Assembly (NCBI GenBank): GCA_014529385.2
Contig: CM043958.1
Span: 78,168,669-78,232,668, forward strand
Direction of reading: 5' to 3'
Origin: Adiantum capillus-veneris
Taxonomy: Eukaryota; Streptophyta; Polypodiopsida; Polypodiales; Pteridaceae
DNA: 64,000 bases
Shown: positions 41,301 to 50,289 of the stretch, one piece after another
How positions within the stretch are numbered: position 1 is the stretch's first letter
Layout of the letters: each line of letters opens with the position of its first letter
The notes under the pieces: model-generated
Told to the model about the DNA's origin: nothing
Database searches by the model: none
The model's input: only the letters and a program-made list of their open reading frames with translations
Made by a program: the position numbers and the translations under genes

Positions 41301-41823
41301 TGGAAAAGAAGCACTATTGCCTGTGGAAGTAGAGTTGCCTGCGGTCAAAATGTTGGAGAAGTTGCTTGGGCCGCCTAGTGATGCATTCAAAGAGAGGCTC
41401 TTGCAGTTACAAGAGGTCCAGTTGGATAGGATGAGCGCATTGGAGCATTATGGGCAGATGCAGGATAAGGCTTTGGCAAAGATAAATGAAAAGGTCAAAA
41501 GTAAGGGTATCAAGAAGCATGACTTGGTTTTGCGCTACAACAGCAAACTGGACAACACCTTCCAAAAGAAGTTTCAAATTAAGTGGGAAGGCCCTTTCAA
41601 GGTAGTGGAGTGTTTCCCGAATGGTACATATCAGTTGGCTAACCTGGATGGGATTTTACATACGTCAAGGGTAAATGGATTGCGTCTTAAGTTGTATCAT
41701 ACCAGGTTGATGATGGTGGAGCAAGATGAGTTTTCTGAAGAGCGAGTGATGTCTGTGAGGGATGAGGAGACCTGTGATGCGGCGAGTCTCATATCTCTCT
41801 TTGCTGCTGCTGATCATGAATGA
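38353..41823 (+). CDS. Pol of element C: RT, degenerate RNase H, archaeal-type RNase H, integrase
   Basis: Open for 1156 codons. The first in-frame candidate start is GTG at 38353, overlapping the gag stop in the -1 frame, so expression probably needs frameshifting or reinitiation. RT: CVDFKPLNAATKKNPYP, DGFSGYFQL, FMDD at 39166-39177. The following gypsy RNase H has lost key acids (FYVNPSVGDDAIG for the usual D-A-S; FLTSYAFL for TDH). A second RNase H (about 40033-40410) has FFDGSY, NNEAEY and KGDALLVV, but His for the usual last Asp (GEAHEAA). Integrase: HHCC (about 40650-40790), core D (WGIDAID), D (LLSDKGPGF) and E (NGLNERFN), then a C-terminal domain. Confidence 0.94.
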   Translation: MTDEDSDSTTSSDEDADVAFLLMDKEIQEIGLVAFAKEVEDESEGPYEVIEGLMQTKVELSKKQELMTQMISGDLSAMEKDIYLHMLASFPDLFITSYEEIRGFKGEEMHIELKEGAKPVRQRLRRMGQEQMEALRVEVDKLLKAGFIVPVETTEWVSPVVVSPKKDGKWRICVDFKPLNAATKKNPYPLPFIDQILDSVAGYERYSVCDGFSGYFQLKIALKDRTKTTFITPWGCYCYIVLPFGLSNGPSFYQERANWVLEPFIGSCVKAFMDDFCVYSSRAEHHEKLQMVLARYDECGGQLNPKKCHLAQPRVKLLGHMVSENGIEADPDKVKSIILLPSPMSTKQLATFIHKVKYMPRFIPLSSQLLYQLQQVAKHDPLQWDDKCEEVFQEVKEVLGGLSAMQAPDWEKVFYVNPSVGDDAIGAMLLQKRKGSHYMRPVYCASRVKLVAERKLSEVELVMASVIFACRRFRHYLLPRPFVFLTSYAFLPQLINGINMSNVVKKWVIELQEFEFSFLVEDSTRATLADLLTYKENPLIVKEEVVRKVVEEVPQISNAHVLFFDGSYRKSHDAASGGIALYDPEGKLVCKRGFKLDAHSNNEAEYATLEAGLHICLKHGVRRLSIKGDALLVVKQVLGVWKSKNTSLKEMCFRIKGLLKKFEAWSIRHIERALNGEAHEAAQGMIGELFVLRTTLPLYHGRESLAQEEEFLLTGIIPKEIQKFKKYGFVRRAYRYKLIGDVLYMKGADLVLRRVPWREELYRVLEENHEGACGGHFALKITLHKILQEGYVWPSLHKDVHHWCRSCNRCQAFGKRVLKPELRKTIMAFDVFEKWGIDAIDPLPITSRGKSYILTAVDYLSRWVEAIAVKQITAKDVAKFVYDEICCKFGVPLELLSDKGPGFRAKLLDFLCTKMKIRHQHTTPYYPQCNGLNERFNGELVQILSKVTEHQGKNWDLELPSALWAYRTSVKTGTGFTPFHLVYGKEALLPVEVELPAVKMLEKLLGPPSDAFKERLLQLQEVQLDRMSALEHYGQMQDKALAKINEKVKSKGIKKHDLVLRYNSKLDNTFQKKFQIKWEGPFKVVECFPNGTYQLANLDGILHTSRVNGLRLKLYHTRLMMVEQDEFSEERVMSVRDEETCDAASLISLFAAADHE

Positions 41824-41828
41824 TCTAG

Positions 41829-41850
41829 CAGGCTAGGGGGTGGGCAAATT
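41829..41850 (+). other. Polypurine tract region of element C
   Basis: AGGCTAGGGGGTGGGC followed by AAATT lies between the pol stop and the TG of the 3' LTR at 41852. It is the expected position for plus-strand priming; the purine run is imperfect. Confidence 0.6.
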
Positions 41851-41851
41851 A

Positions 41852-42994
41852 TGTCAGGAGTTTTTTGGAGCAAAGGATTGCGCATATGTACATACACATG
41901 CATGGTGCATCAAATAAGGAATTGCCCATTTTGCAGAGCCAGGTGGTTACGTGGGGCCCACATGTGTACAGGTAGGACAACATGTACATAGTGCATCCAT
42001 TTTCACTATTACTATTACCAGTGTGTTTTTTCTACAATAATGAGGAGTTGGTGGTGCGTAAAACTTCTCGAGGAAGCTATCCGCGGGCCGACGACATGAG
42101 GTCAGCAGGTGCGTCAGATGGCATCTAGTGGCGTCAGGAGGGCGAACGAGGTCAATATTTGCACGCAGATGAGGACGGACACAACGTGGGTGTTTTCTTG
42201 TGAGAGTTGCGCAAAAAGGTCATCATTAGGACCACTTTTTGGGGCCACTTCACGTGGTGGCGAGATGCATTATTGGAAAAAAGCTGAGTGCCAGGTGTGC
42301 GGATGATGCAAAAAGGTGACAACTATGCACTGCGAGGTCAGTTTTTGGCCTGTTCGGGGTCCGTTTGAGGTCATCTAAAAGGCCAAGGGTACCCAACTAA
42401 AAAATCTAAGTGTGGGAACTGAAAAAACTGAGAGAAGACCAGAAAAAACGTGGAGAAGAGAGGAGGAACAGCCGCAGGTGTGTTTTTTGGGTTTTTGGAG
42501 CCTGTTTTGGCCGTAAACTGCTCATCCGATGTCGGATTTGAGCACTTTGACATTGTAGACTGGGGTTTTGGGCCGTTCCGGACGCGATGGCGCTGTCCAT
42601 TTTGCCAAATTCCTCACTCTTTTTCTGCTGTTTTTCTGTGTAATCTTCTCCGGTGAGTGAAGCTTCTTTTCCAATTTGTGATTGTATCTGGTATCTTTTA
42701 CCCATATTGTGTGAGCTGTTTGCCCCTTTGGTGTTGGCCCAAGCTCAATTGTATCTAAACATCAGAAATTCTCCGCTTTTGAGCTGAGTTTTTTGGGTGT
42801 GTGTGTGTGTGTGTGTGTCTGTGTGGAGTGGGCAAGTGGATAGTCTCTCTCCTCTCACTCCAGAGGTGTGTTCCCTGTCTCGGCCAGGTGTGTTGTGTAA
42901 ACCGAGTGGTGCCCCATAGTGTGTGTGTGTATCTTCCCAAGAGTGTGTGTTGGGTCGTTATAGAGGCGCTGTGTGTGTTTTCATCCTGCTCACA
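41852..42994 (+). repeat. 3' LTR of element C (1143 bp)
   Basis: TGTCAGGAGT...GCTCACA, matching 34324-35461. It is followed directly by the right half of B's split palindrome (42995-43009). Confidence 0.93.
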
Positions 42995-43528
42995 ACGCGT
43001 ATGATGTCTAAAGTTGCAGATTTCGAGTTTTTTGGCACAGAATCCTTCCTAAAGCTTTCTCAAGTGCTCAGCAACTCCCAGATACACAGAAAATTTCTCT
43101 GACTTTTGTTTATTGCAAGTTTCACTATTAACTCGACGGTTTAGTGATCTAACATGCAATCAACCATATCAAGCAAATACTCCAATGATTACTAGCTCTA
43201 GATGAGGATCAAATGAAGTCCTACCTAAGCTATTCCTAATCATAAAATGGGTTTGGTAATTGTGATTTTTAAGAGATCCACTGCCACTCACGGACTAGCA
43301 AATTCTTCTTCTATCAACAACTACTCAACACCAACAAAACAACAAACAAATCTAAGCTAATCTAAAAATACTGTCAACACGGAAGACCCAGGAATACCCC
43401 ACTTCCTAGTATCTCTCGAGATCTTCGGAGTCCACCACTCCTAGATCTTTTCTAACTAAAGTATACAAAGTAGTTTATACGACTCACCTCGTAGGATTAG
43501 TTTAAGGTCACCTACTTAGGGCTCTCGT
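42995..43528 (-). other. 5' leader of element B, PBS-proximal part
   Basis: Non-coding. It starts with the right half of the split palindrome and runs to the primer-binding site. No upstream ORF of note. Confidence 0.75.
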
Positions 43529-43545
43529 CCCCGGCAACGGCGCCA
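43529..43545 (-). other. Primer-binding site of element B, tRNA-Asp type
   Basis: The minus strand reads TGGCGCCGTTGCCGGGG, two bases from the LTR. It is complementary to the 3' end of plant tRNA-Asp(GUC) including CCA, a primer used by plant gypsy elements of the Athila/Tat group. Confidence 0.92.
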
Positions 43546-43547
43546 AA

Positions 43548-44481
43548 TGTTAAGGCGGTTACGCCACTAGCGGAAGCTAAATAGCGAGAACTCAACCAAC
43601 AATAGAATTTGTCAGATGAGGACGGAGCTTGACCCGCAGGCGCATGGAAACAACTAGGTGGGTGTCAAATCACCTACTCGACCTTCTAATGACAATCACT
43701 ACTAAGGAAATCAAATCTAAGTTTTAAAATACGCAAGTGACTGAAATCTTTACTACGAACGAATGCTATACGAAACAGGATCTAGAATCATTGAATCGAT
43801 CTCAAACTCAAGGGGAAGTCTATACACTAGGTAAGAACAACACCCTAAAGACTTGAACTGCAAAATCAACCTATAACCACTCCGTGCGGCAAACGCGTAT
43901 GAAGACAGGCCGAAAAATACAGGTGATCGAAACTTGACCCCGATGGTACCAATGTGTAGCTCTACTCGTTGTGGTTCTATAGATATGCTGCACACTCCAT
44001 TCCGACACACGAGCTGGAAGAAAACTCACACCGAAGCTCGTAGGAACTTACCACACATAGAGGCCGATGGCGCGCACTCTTGGTATCTGTGCGTAGCTCT
44101 CGCCGTTGCTAACACAATGGCGGTGTCGCTTCTCCAATGGCGGCTCCGTAGCTCGCGTAGCAAGTAGATAAGACTCTCTCACTCTCTCTCAGACACAGTC
44201 ACGGCGCTCAAAAAAACTCACTTTGATTAATAATCTGAATCCCCTTAGGTTACAAAAACTTTGGCTTATATACCTCAGCCTTGGAGATGAGAACATCTCT
44301 AACTAATTACATCAGCAAGTGAAATTACTTTGGGATTACAAGCTGGAAACTCAATTGAGTCCCGTTACTTAATGAATGGCTCAAATCAAAATTAATGTCG
44401 GAAAGACATTTATTACAATCAATGGTTACAAAATGATGAGTGTGAGCAAAAATGTGGGTGTGATCCTCTGCTGGCTCAACA
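43548..44481 (-). repeat. 5' LTR of element B (934 bp)
   Basis: It has the same length and ends as 13636-14569 and is followed outward by the CCCAC duplication (44482-44486). It contains the palindrome half-site ACGCGTATGA at 43893-43902. Confidence 0.95.
44263..44272 (-). promoter_or_regulatory. TATA box of element B's 5' LTR
   Basis: The minus strand reads TATATAAGCC, conserved in the 3' LTR (14351-14360). It is the likely core promoter for the genomic transcript, which would run toward lower coordinates. Confidence 0.65.
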
Positions 44482-45908
44482 CCCACTTACCCTAATATAA
44501 TTAACAAAATCAAACATTAATAGGCTACTTAAGGACCTCTCTTCTTAAGCAAGAAAAGAGAAACCAAATGCTATGATATTAATGTAATGGAAATGGCCTA
44601 TGAATTTTGAGAGTAGCGGAATTAAGAAAATTAGGGAAAGCATTTTTGTGAGATTACTTTGTGAGCATAGAGGGTGAGCTTAATTGATGGTAGCAACATA
44701 AACATAACACTTAGTTAACTTGGAATGAACAATACTTTTGCAAGAGAGAGAGTTTAGAGAACATGTCAATAGTTGAGGATCTGATTTATGTGGAGTCGTT
44801 CCCCCCTCCAATAGGCATTTGTATTATAGTTTCTCCCATCAAGAGAGACTTGATACAATACAATCTTTGCGTTCCTTGTGACCTAGGTGATGCAACAAAG
44901 ATGGAAATCTTCATGCATCACAAGCATAACTTAAACTTTACAAAAAGCATTAACTATCCTGAGCCTCAGTCCCAAGGCCTGAAACACCTTCGAAGGTGGA
45001 GAGAGCTAGCGAGGAATGAGGGTAGGAAAGAGGAAGAAGAAACATTCCATAGGAGAAAGAAGTAGTTCCTCACTTATCATCACTCTTCTTGCTAGCATAC
45101 ATAATAGCATAGTAATGAAGATGGAGAAGATGGCAAGCTTAAGCATTGAAGCATGGCTCTTGGTTGGATTTGCATTCCATAGCCAAGAGTATTGGTGTAG
45201 GCTCTCAACTTCTCTATTAGCTTGGAGAAGGAGATGGAGCTCTTGCACTTTGCACTTCACACAATGAGAGTGTGTGTGGGAGAGTATAACCCCCAAGCTA
45301 GCCCCCTTCTTGCTTTGGTCGACCCCCCCTTGTAGCTCATGCTTGAAGCTCATTGGACCCCTCCAGGCCTAGCCAATCACAAGCAAGAGGCATATCAAGC
45401 AACAAGGATAGTCTTGGGACAAGTGTCCCCCTTTCCCCTTTGAGAGAGAGGACTTGATAAATGCAAAAAAAAAGTTAAATTAAATAATTTATCATTGGAT
45501 ACCTTGGGAGGTCAACCAATAGGCTTTAGGCACACCATGAGGGAAACATGAGGAGGAGCTTGGCAAGTGTCCTATTTGCTTTCTTTGTACCAAGCTTGCC
45601 TTTTGTGTGGGTGTGTGTGTTCTCTCTCTAGCCCCTTCTTGTAGGGATCACCCCCTCCTTGTAGAGATCTTTGTTGACTTTGTGGAACACCTTACACTCA
45701 AGCACCTTAGTCAGCAAGCATGACAAAGCACCTCAAGCTTTGAATAGTGTTCCCACAAGCACCTCAAGCTCCCTAGCTGGCAAGCACGACAAGCACCTCA
45801 AGCACCTTAGTCAGCAAGCACGACAAGCACCTCAGCCGGTTCCCACCTCTTACCTAAGGTCAAAGGACTTTTAACACTAACCTTTGGAGTCTTTGATGAA
45901 GCTAACCC
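44482..45908 (-). other. Leader/5' region of chromovirus A, upstream part
   Basis: Non-coding sequence between B's insertion point and the outer repeat of A. Small ORFs here have no recognisable similarity. Short, degenerate repeats of the type AGTCAGCAAGCACGACAAGC-ACCTCAAGC occur at about 45698-45840. No primer-binding site recognised. Confidence 0.4.
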
Positions 45909-46091
45909 TAAGCTCCATTGGCTAGCCTTGCTCTTTGACAGACCATCTCTCATTTGGACCCTTTAACATTGGCCCCGTGGTGAGATAGATCTGTAAGCAC
46001 ATGTCTATATTCTAACCCTTTCTCCCACATTAAATGATCAGTTTAATATGAGAAAATCATTTGGGTTGGTTAGATATTAGATTTTATGACA
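45909..46091 (-). repeat. Putative 5' LTR of chromovirus A (183 bp)
   Basis: Matches 8646-8841. On the minus strand it begins TGTCATAAAATC. The expected target duplication would be CAATC (46092-46096), but no partner was found beside 8646, so truncation or rearrangement of the other end is likely. Confidence 0.5.
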
Positions 46092-47801
46092 CAATCAATA
46101 AGGATGAAAAAACTCGAGGAATTTTTGTTAAGGAATGTTTTTAGGAGCCAATAGGATATTGGAATTTTGGCCTGAACTTACACTATATTACATGGTGGCG
46201 CTAAACGAAGTTGCATATTTTAATATTTTTTGACCTACAATCCGGTGCCAAAAAAAGGGCATCTCATGGATGCATCTGCAGCATGCCATACAAATGATAA
46301 AGGGGAGAGTAAAAAGAACAGGAAGTACTCCTTATTTGGTGGTTGTTTTAATTTAATTACTAGTCCTCCTCGCTGTTGCCCTTTCCACCCAAGTCAATGC
46401 TCCCTTGCACCACACCTACGAGCTTTGGATCATCAGAGGGGGGGTTACGTAGTGGAGTAGGCATCCTAGCGGCCTCAACCTTGGCTTGCATGGCTTGGAA
46501 TTCTTCCTCATCCACATGCAATTTCTTTTCTACCTCCGCACAAACAAGTGCAATAGTGTCGGTAACAGAGTCCCCAAGTGGCAAGGGCTTGCTTTCAAGG
46601 GCATCTAGCGCACTATCTAAGGGAACTTTGACGCAAGTGCATAGCATGCTCAAGCATTCATCCATGCACAGACCAAATGCTTTCTCTAGGTCATGCATAA
46701 ACACATACTCCTCCCTATCCACTACCACTGAGGAGAAGCGACTGATTTCTACCTCTGGGATAGCCTCATCCGTCAATGGTAGTGGCAATGGAGTGTCACT
46801 AGGGCTAGCCACAATGATGGATTTCTCAACCACCTCCTCGAGCCCCCTGGGGTACTAGAGCCAAAGTATGTCCTTTCGCTATTGCAAGGTTCATGGGGAC
46901 AGCCTCCTGCTCCTTAGTGTCCTTGATAAAGGACCCAACTTGAAGATGTGGTAGGCAAAGCTCCTCCAAATCAGGTTCCTCGCTCACAAAGAAGATGAAT
47001 GTTGCCAGTCAAGAAAGGTACTCCACCCCCAACTTGCGCTTCTTGAGCGATGACACCCTTGGGGCTTGCTCATCCAAGAAATGGCGTGCATCAGTTGCAA
47101 TTTCTTGGAACCATCTCAACCGCTTGGAGAATGGGTGATCACCTTTGTGTATGTAGTGCAAAATATCACAAGGCACCCAGATCCCTGCATGTGGAGAGAT
47201 AGATACAGGATATTTTATGATGTGCTCCTCCATGAACGCTGAAATCTCAGTGAATGCATCCATGTGAAGGGCAATTGTGGCGTCAAAGTTGGGAAGATGA
47301 GTAAAGAGGTCCAACTTCCCTTTGTAATTGGTGTCCTCAAGGAAGAGGATGAAGCGTGACAAAGGGGTGGATGTGGGTGCAGATGATGTAGAGGCTGTGG
47401 AGGCTAGCCTGGGATGCAGACAGATAGTGGAGGATCTCAAGTGTTGCGAAAGTGAAAAGTGTGAATGAGTTATGCAGCCCCCCTTTTATAATGGTGCCTT
47501 TTTTTAAAGGCACTTTCCCCAATAAATTAAAAAAAGGCACTTTCACCAATAAATTAAAAAAATGAACTTTCATCTCAACCCAAAAAATTATATTAAAAAT
47601 CATAATTTGCCAAAGAAAATTCATGTTGATTACATCGGGGATTGTTTCCAAAACTGCAAGAGTTACAAAGCCATAAGAGCGATAGCATAGTTCCATCCAT
47701 GCCCCAGTCCTCCTCGACCTTCAATTTGTCTTCCATTCTCTTCCCAATCTGCAGACATTCATTACAATAAGTAGCCATTCATTACAATAAGTAGCCAACG
47801 A
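46092..47801. other. Unrecognised region with two minus-strand ORFs
   Basis: ORFs of 157 codons (46360-46833, acidic; VFMHDLEKAFGLCMDECLSML) and 143 codons (47009-47440; FTEISAFMEEHIIKYPVSI, GIWVPCDILHYIHKGDHPF) lie on the minus strand. I do not recognise either. Near 47480-47580 there are A-rich direct repeats (AAAAAGGCACTTTC-ACCAATAAATT). They could be fragments of a captured gene or of a transposon ORF. Confidence 0.3.
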
Positions 47802-49237
47802 TCACCAAACTATGATGTATTGAACATGTGGTGGAAGGATTCTCACCCTGTGACCTTGCAAAAAAAATTGTGCTTGTTGAAGGGCCTCAAAACCCATAAT
47901 AGCCAAATGTTCTCGCACATTACTGAGATTCCAATGTTTGTTCACTTGGACAGCCTCCAAAGCATCGTTGGGCATCCTCACTGCAATGTCAAAGCTTGCA
48001 ATAGCGCAGTCTACACTCTGTAAGGGAGTCCACACTCCAAGCTTGCACTTCCAACGATCATAGTGAAATTGTATGTACAATGAGGTGCAGGATTTTAAAT
48101 AGCTCATCCCAATACCTGAAGCTCCAACCTTACAACGGTACCTATCTCCATTGTGCATGCCCTCCACAAAACCCCAGTCCTCTTCTAAAAGCCTTCCTAA
48201 TTCTCCATAATGCACATCTTTACATACAAGCACTGTGTAGTCTCCACAAATCCAAACTCCTTAAAAATATGCATGAAACAATGAATAGGTAAACACCAAC
48301 TCAAGCCCACAGACCTGGAAGCTTTAGAGTATTTCAAAGAGTTTTGGACATCTATTATCATCTTTTGCTTGAAAGATGCTACCGACCACAAAGCTGGTTG
48401 TGGCCACTCCATACTTAATAAGGAAGATACTTTGATGGGTTTAAGCTTTCCAAACTCTTGTGTAGAAGTAGGCACAATATAAGAGTGGGAATAGAAGAAA
48501 ATCCTTCTTTGAACCAATTTGATTGGGCAAAGATGTGCAAAAATTGTTGCTCCAATATCCGCATGTATAGCATTGGATGTGTCGGAGAGACTATGTAGTG
48601 GCTGCTCCTCCACAAATATGGATGGAAATATGGCTTTAAATGCATGGAAAATCTTAAGTATGAATCCACAAAAACATTACAGTGTGATTTCACACCTAGC
48701 TTTGTATTCTCAAAACATGTACTTACAATGTGTTGGAAATCGAGGTGGTTGTTGCAATAGCATGCTTGACATTGAGAAAACATGTTGCACAATGGCTACC
48801 GTCCCCTTGTCTTTGTGGTTCTTGAATCCAAGGAGCTTTCCTTTCCAATGATGATCCAAGTTTGCACAATATTGCACACGGTGAGGGCCAATAGCAGATG
48901 GGTGCATGTATACCCAAGCACCTTTGGTGAGCTCTTGTGGCACCCACTCATCATCTATACCTCTTGTGTTGTGGCATGCAAGCGCTGTGACCTCATCCTT
49001 TGGCCGCCTTTGCGGAGTAGAGCTGGCCATGTTTGAACAAAGACAATTAGGAGGAGGAGCAGGAACTTGCTTATTGCTACAATGTAGGTGGGAGTAGGTG
49101 ATAGGAGAAGGTGGATAACCCTTGCTTGGTGCGGCAATCGGAGGTGGTAGGGGAGGAGAGAGGAGATTTCTTGCTGCAGCAATGGGGATGGGGTAGAGAG
49201 AGAGTGTTGGAGTAGAGGGTGAGTGTGATGGTTGCAA
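47802..49237 (-). pseudogene. Unrecognised coding remnant, several frames
   Basis: Partly overlapping minus-strand ORFs at 48710-49237, 48415-48792, 48197-48613 and 47802-48233 follow each other as if one protein had been frameshifted. The first has a Pro/Ser-rich N-terminus, then MASSTPQRRPKDEV and GAWVYMHPSAIGPHRVQYC. The last includes NDALEAVQVNKHWNLSNVREHL. Layout suggests a decayed transposase or captured gene. I could not assign a family, and introns could also explain the frame changes. Confidence 0.3.
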
Positions 49238-50289
49238 CCAAAGAGGGGTTGGAAAAGGGGTTCTAGAGAGAGAAAATCACTTTTTGCTTGAGGATTAGTT
49301 TTGGGGGGGCTTTGAATTCACCTTGTTTTTGCGCATGCAAGTGATGCTTTGAGATGTGACTTTTGGATCTTTACGCACACGGATGCGATTTTATGCGCAT
49401 TGTATGACTGTGTGGGGCATTCAAAGGGCAAATTTTTCCACGATTTTGTGCAGTTTCATGCTATGTACGCATTTGCGGATACGACTTGAGCTAGGTGTAG
49501 CTCACAGGTAGCAGATTTACCGATTTGCAGTGGTTTTTGGACAGGTACATGTCCATCGAGCCACTCGGTCAGGAGTCAGCCGGTTTGCCAAGCTTTTGCC
49601 ATTGCATGTAGACAATTTGTGGATCTGTTTACTGAGACATTGAGTGTCTATTTCCATGAGTATTTGGTGAGGATTTTTTAGTTTTTTTATCAATTTTCAG
49701 GTGAAACTCTGTCGGATTTTTCCCAGGATTTCTCACCATGGTTTATGCGTATTCGTTGTTTTCTCTCTGCTGATATAGTGGTCAATATATTCCCACTTTG
49801 ACAGTGATCAAGTGTTTACTCTCACTTTGACAGATTTTGATAGGTTTTGTCGTTTGGACACAGTTTGGTGTTCTTGTACCCACTCTTGTAGGAGTGAGGA
49901 TTGTGTATGCTTGTGTGGCTACAATAGAGGCAGTCATAGGTTTTTATAGATTTTTGCATGCAGTTTCTCTTGTGGGATGCATTTTGAGCTAGATGGTTAT
50001 GCACTTTACACTTGGTTGAGCAGTTTGTCCCAGTTTATGCTTGCAAAGTTTGCAGATTGTGGAGTTGGTTTTATGCATATGGGAGCATTAGTTTTGATGT
50101 GTTTGATCATAATTCAATGAGCATTGTGTAGTGGTCGAGTTACCTCCCACTTTGTTGCCAGTTTTTGGCATGGTTTATGGTTAAGATTGGACTTGAGGTT
50201 TTGCTCAATTTACATGGGAGATCTTGCCAGATTTTTCCCAGATTTCTTAGCATACTTTGGTTTTTGGCCATTCACTTATGGTTGCAGAT
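49238..50289 (+). other. Non-coding stretch, possibly LTR or leader of the following copia remnant
   Basis: No ORF. The phrase GAAACTCTGTCGGATTTTTCCCA near 49700-49728, and a weaker copy near 50220, resemble the leader of element C at 36051-36075. Otherwise I see nothing in it. Confidence 0.35.

Larger units (their letters stand above)
34324..42994 (+). mobile_element. Element C: near-intact Ty3/gypsy element with archaeal-type RNase H
   Basis: Two LTRs (34324-35461 and 41852-42994) frame a leader, an intact gag-protease ORF and an intact pol ORF. The LTRs differ by about 17 substitutions plus small indels (about 98.5% identity), so insertion is recent. It lies in opposite orientation inside one of B's palindromes; ACG is present on both sides (34320-34322, 42995-42997), but a clean 5-bp duplication is not seen. 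The RT, degenerate gypsy RNase H, archaeal-type RNase H, integrase order is that of the Tat/Ogre branch. This is the only element here that could still be autonomous. Confidence 0.93.
13636..44481 (-). mobile_element. Element B: giant composite Ty3/gypsy retrotransposon
   Basis: Two 934-bp LTRs (13636-14569 and 43548-44481) with TG...CA ends are flanked by the same 5-bp target-site duplication CCCAC (13631-13635, 44482-44486). A tRNA-Asp primer-binding site and a polypurine tract lie in the right places for minus orientation. It spans 30.8 kb, or about 19.1 kb after removing Copia-2 (29989-33017) and element C (34324-42994). RT, RNase H and integrase order marks it as non-chromodomain gypsy. 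Unusual parts are an extra 1091-codon ORF, a second retropepsin after integrase, doubled HHCC modules, palindrome arrays and an internal polypurine tract. Gag and RT carry indels, so this copy is probably defective. Confidence 0.93.
8646..46091 (-). mobile_element. Chromovirus A: decayed Ty3/gypsy element, split by giant element B
   Basis: The minus-strand order is putative LTR (46091-45909), leader (45908-44482, interrupted by element B at 44481-13636, continuing 13635-13361), gag, protease, RT, RNase H, integrase and a chromodomain (ending 8977), then the second copy of the outer repeat (8841-8646). The CCCAC duplication at 13631-13635 and 44482-44486 shows that B landed inside it. Coding regions are broken by many frameshifts. 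No PBS was recognised, and the LTR assignment is tentative. Confidence 0.75.

Noticed and set aside
43753-44167. ORFs of 77-85 codons present twice (13841-14255 and here)
   Set aside because: They lie wholly within the two LTRs of element B and are duplicated only because the LTR is duplicated.
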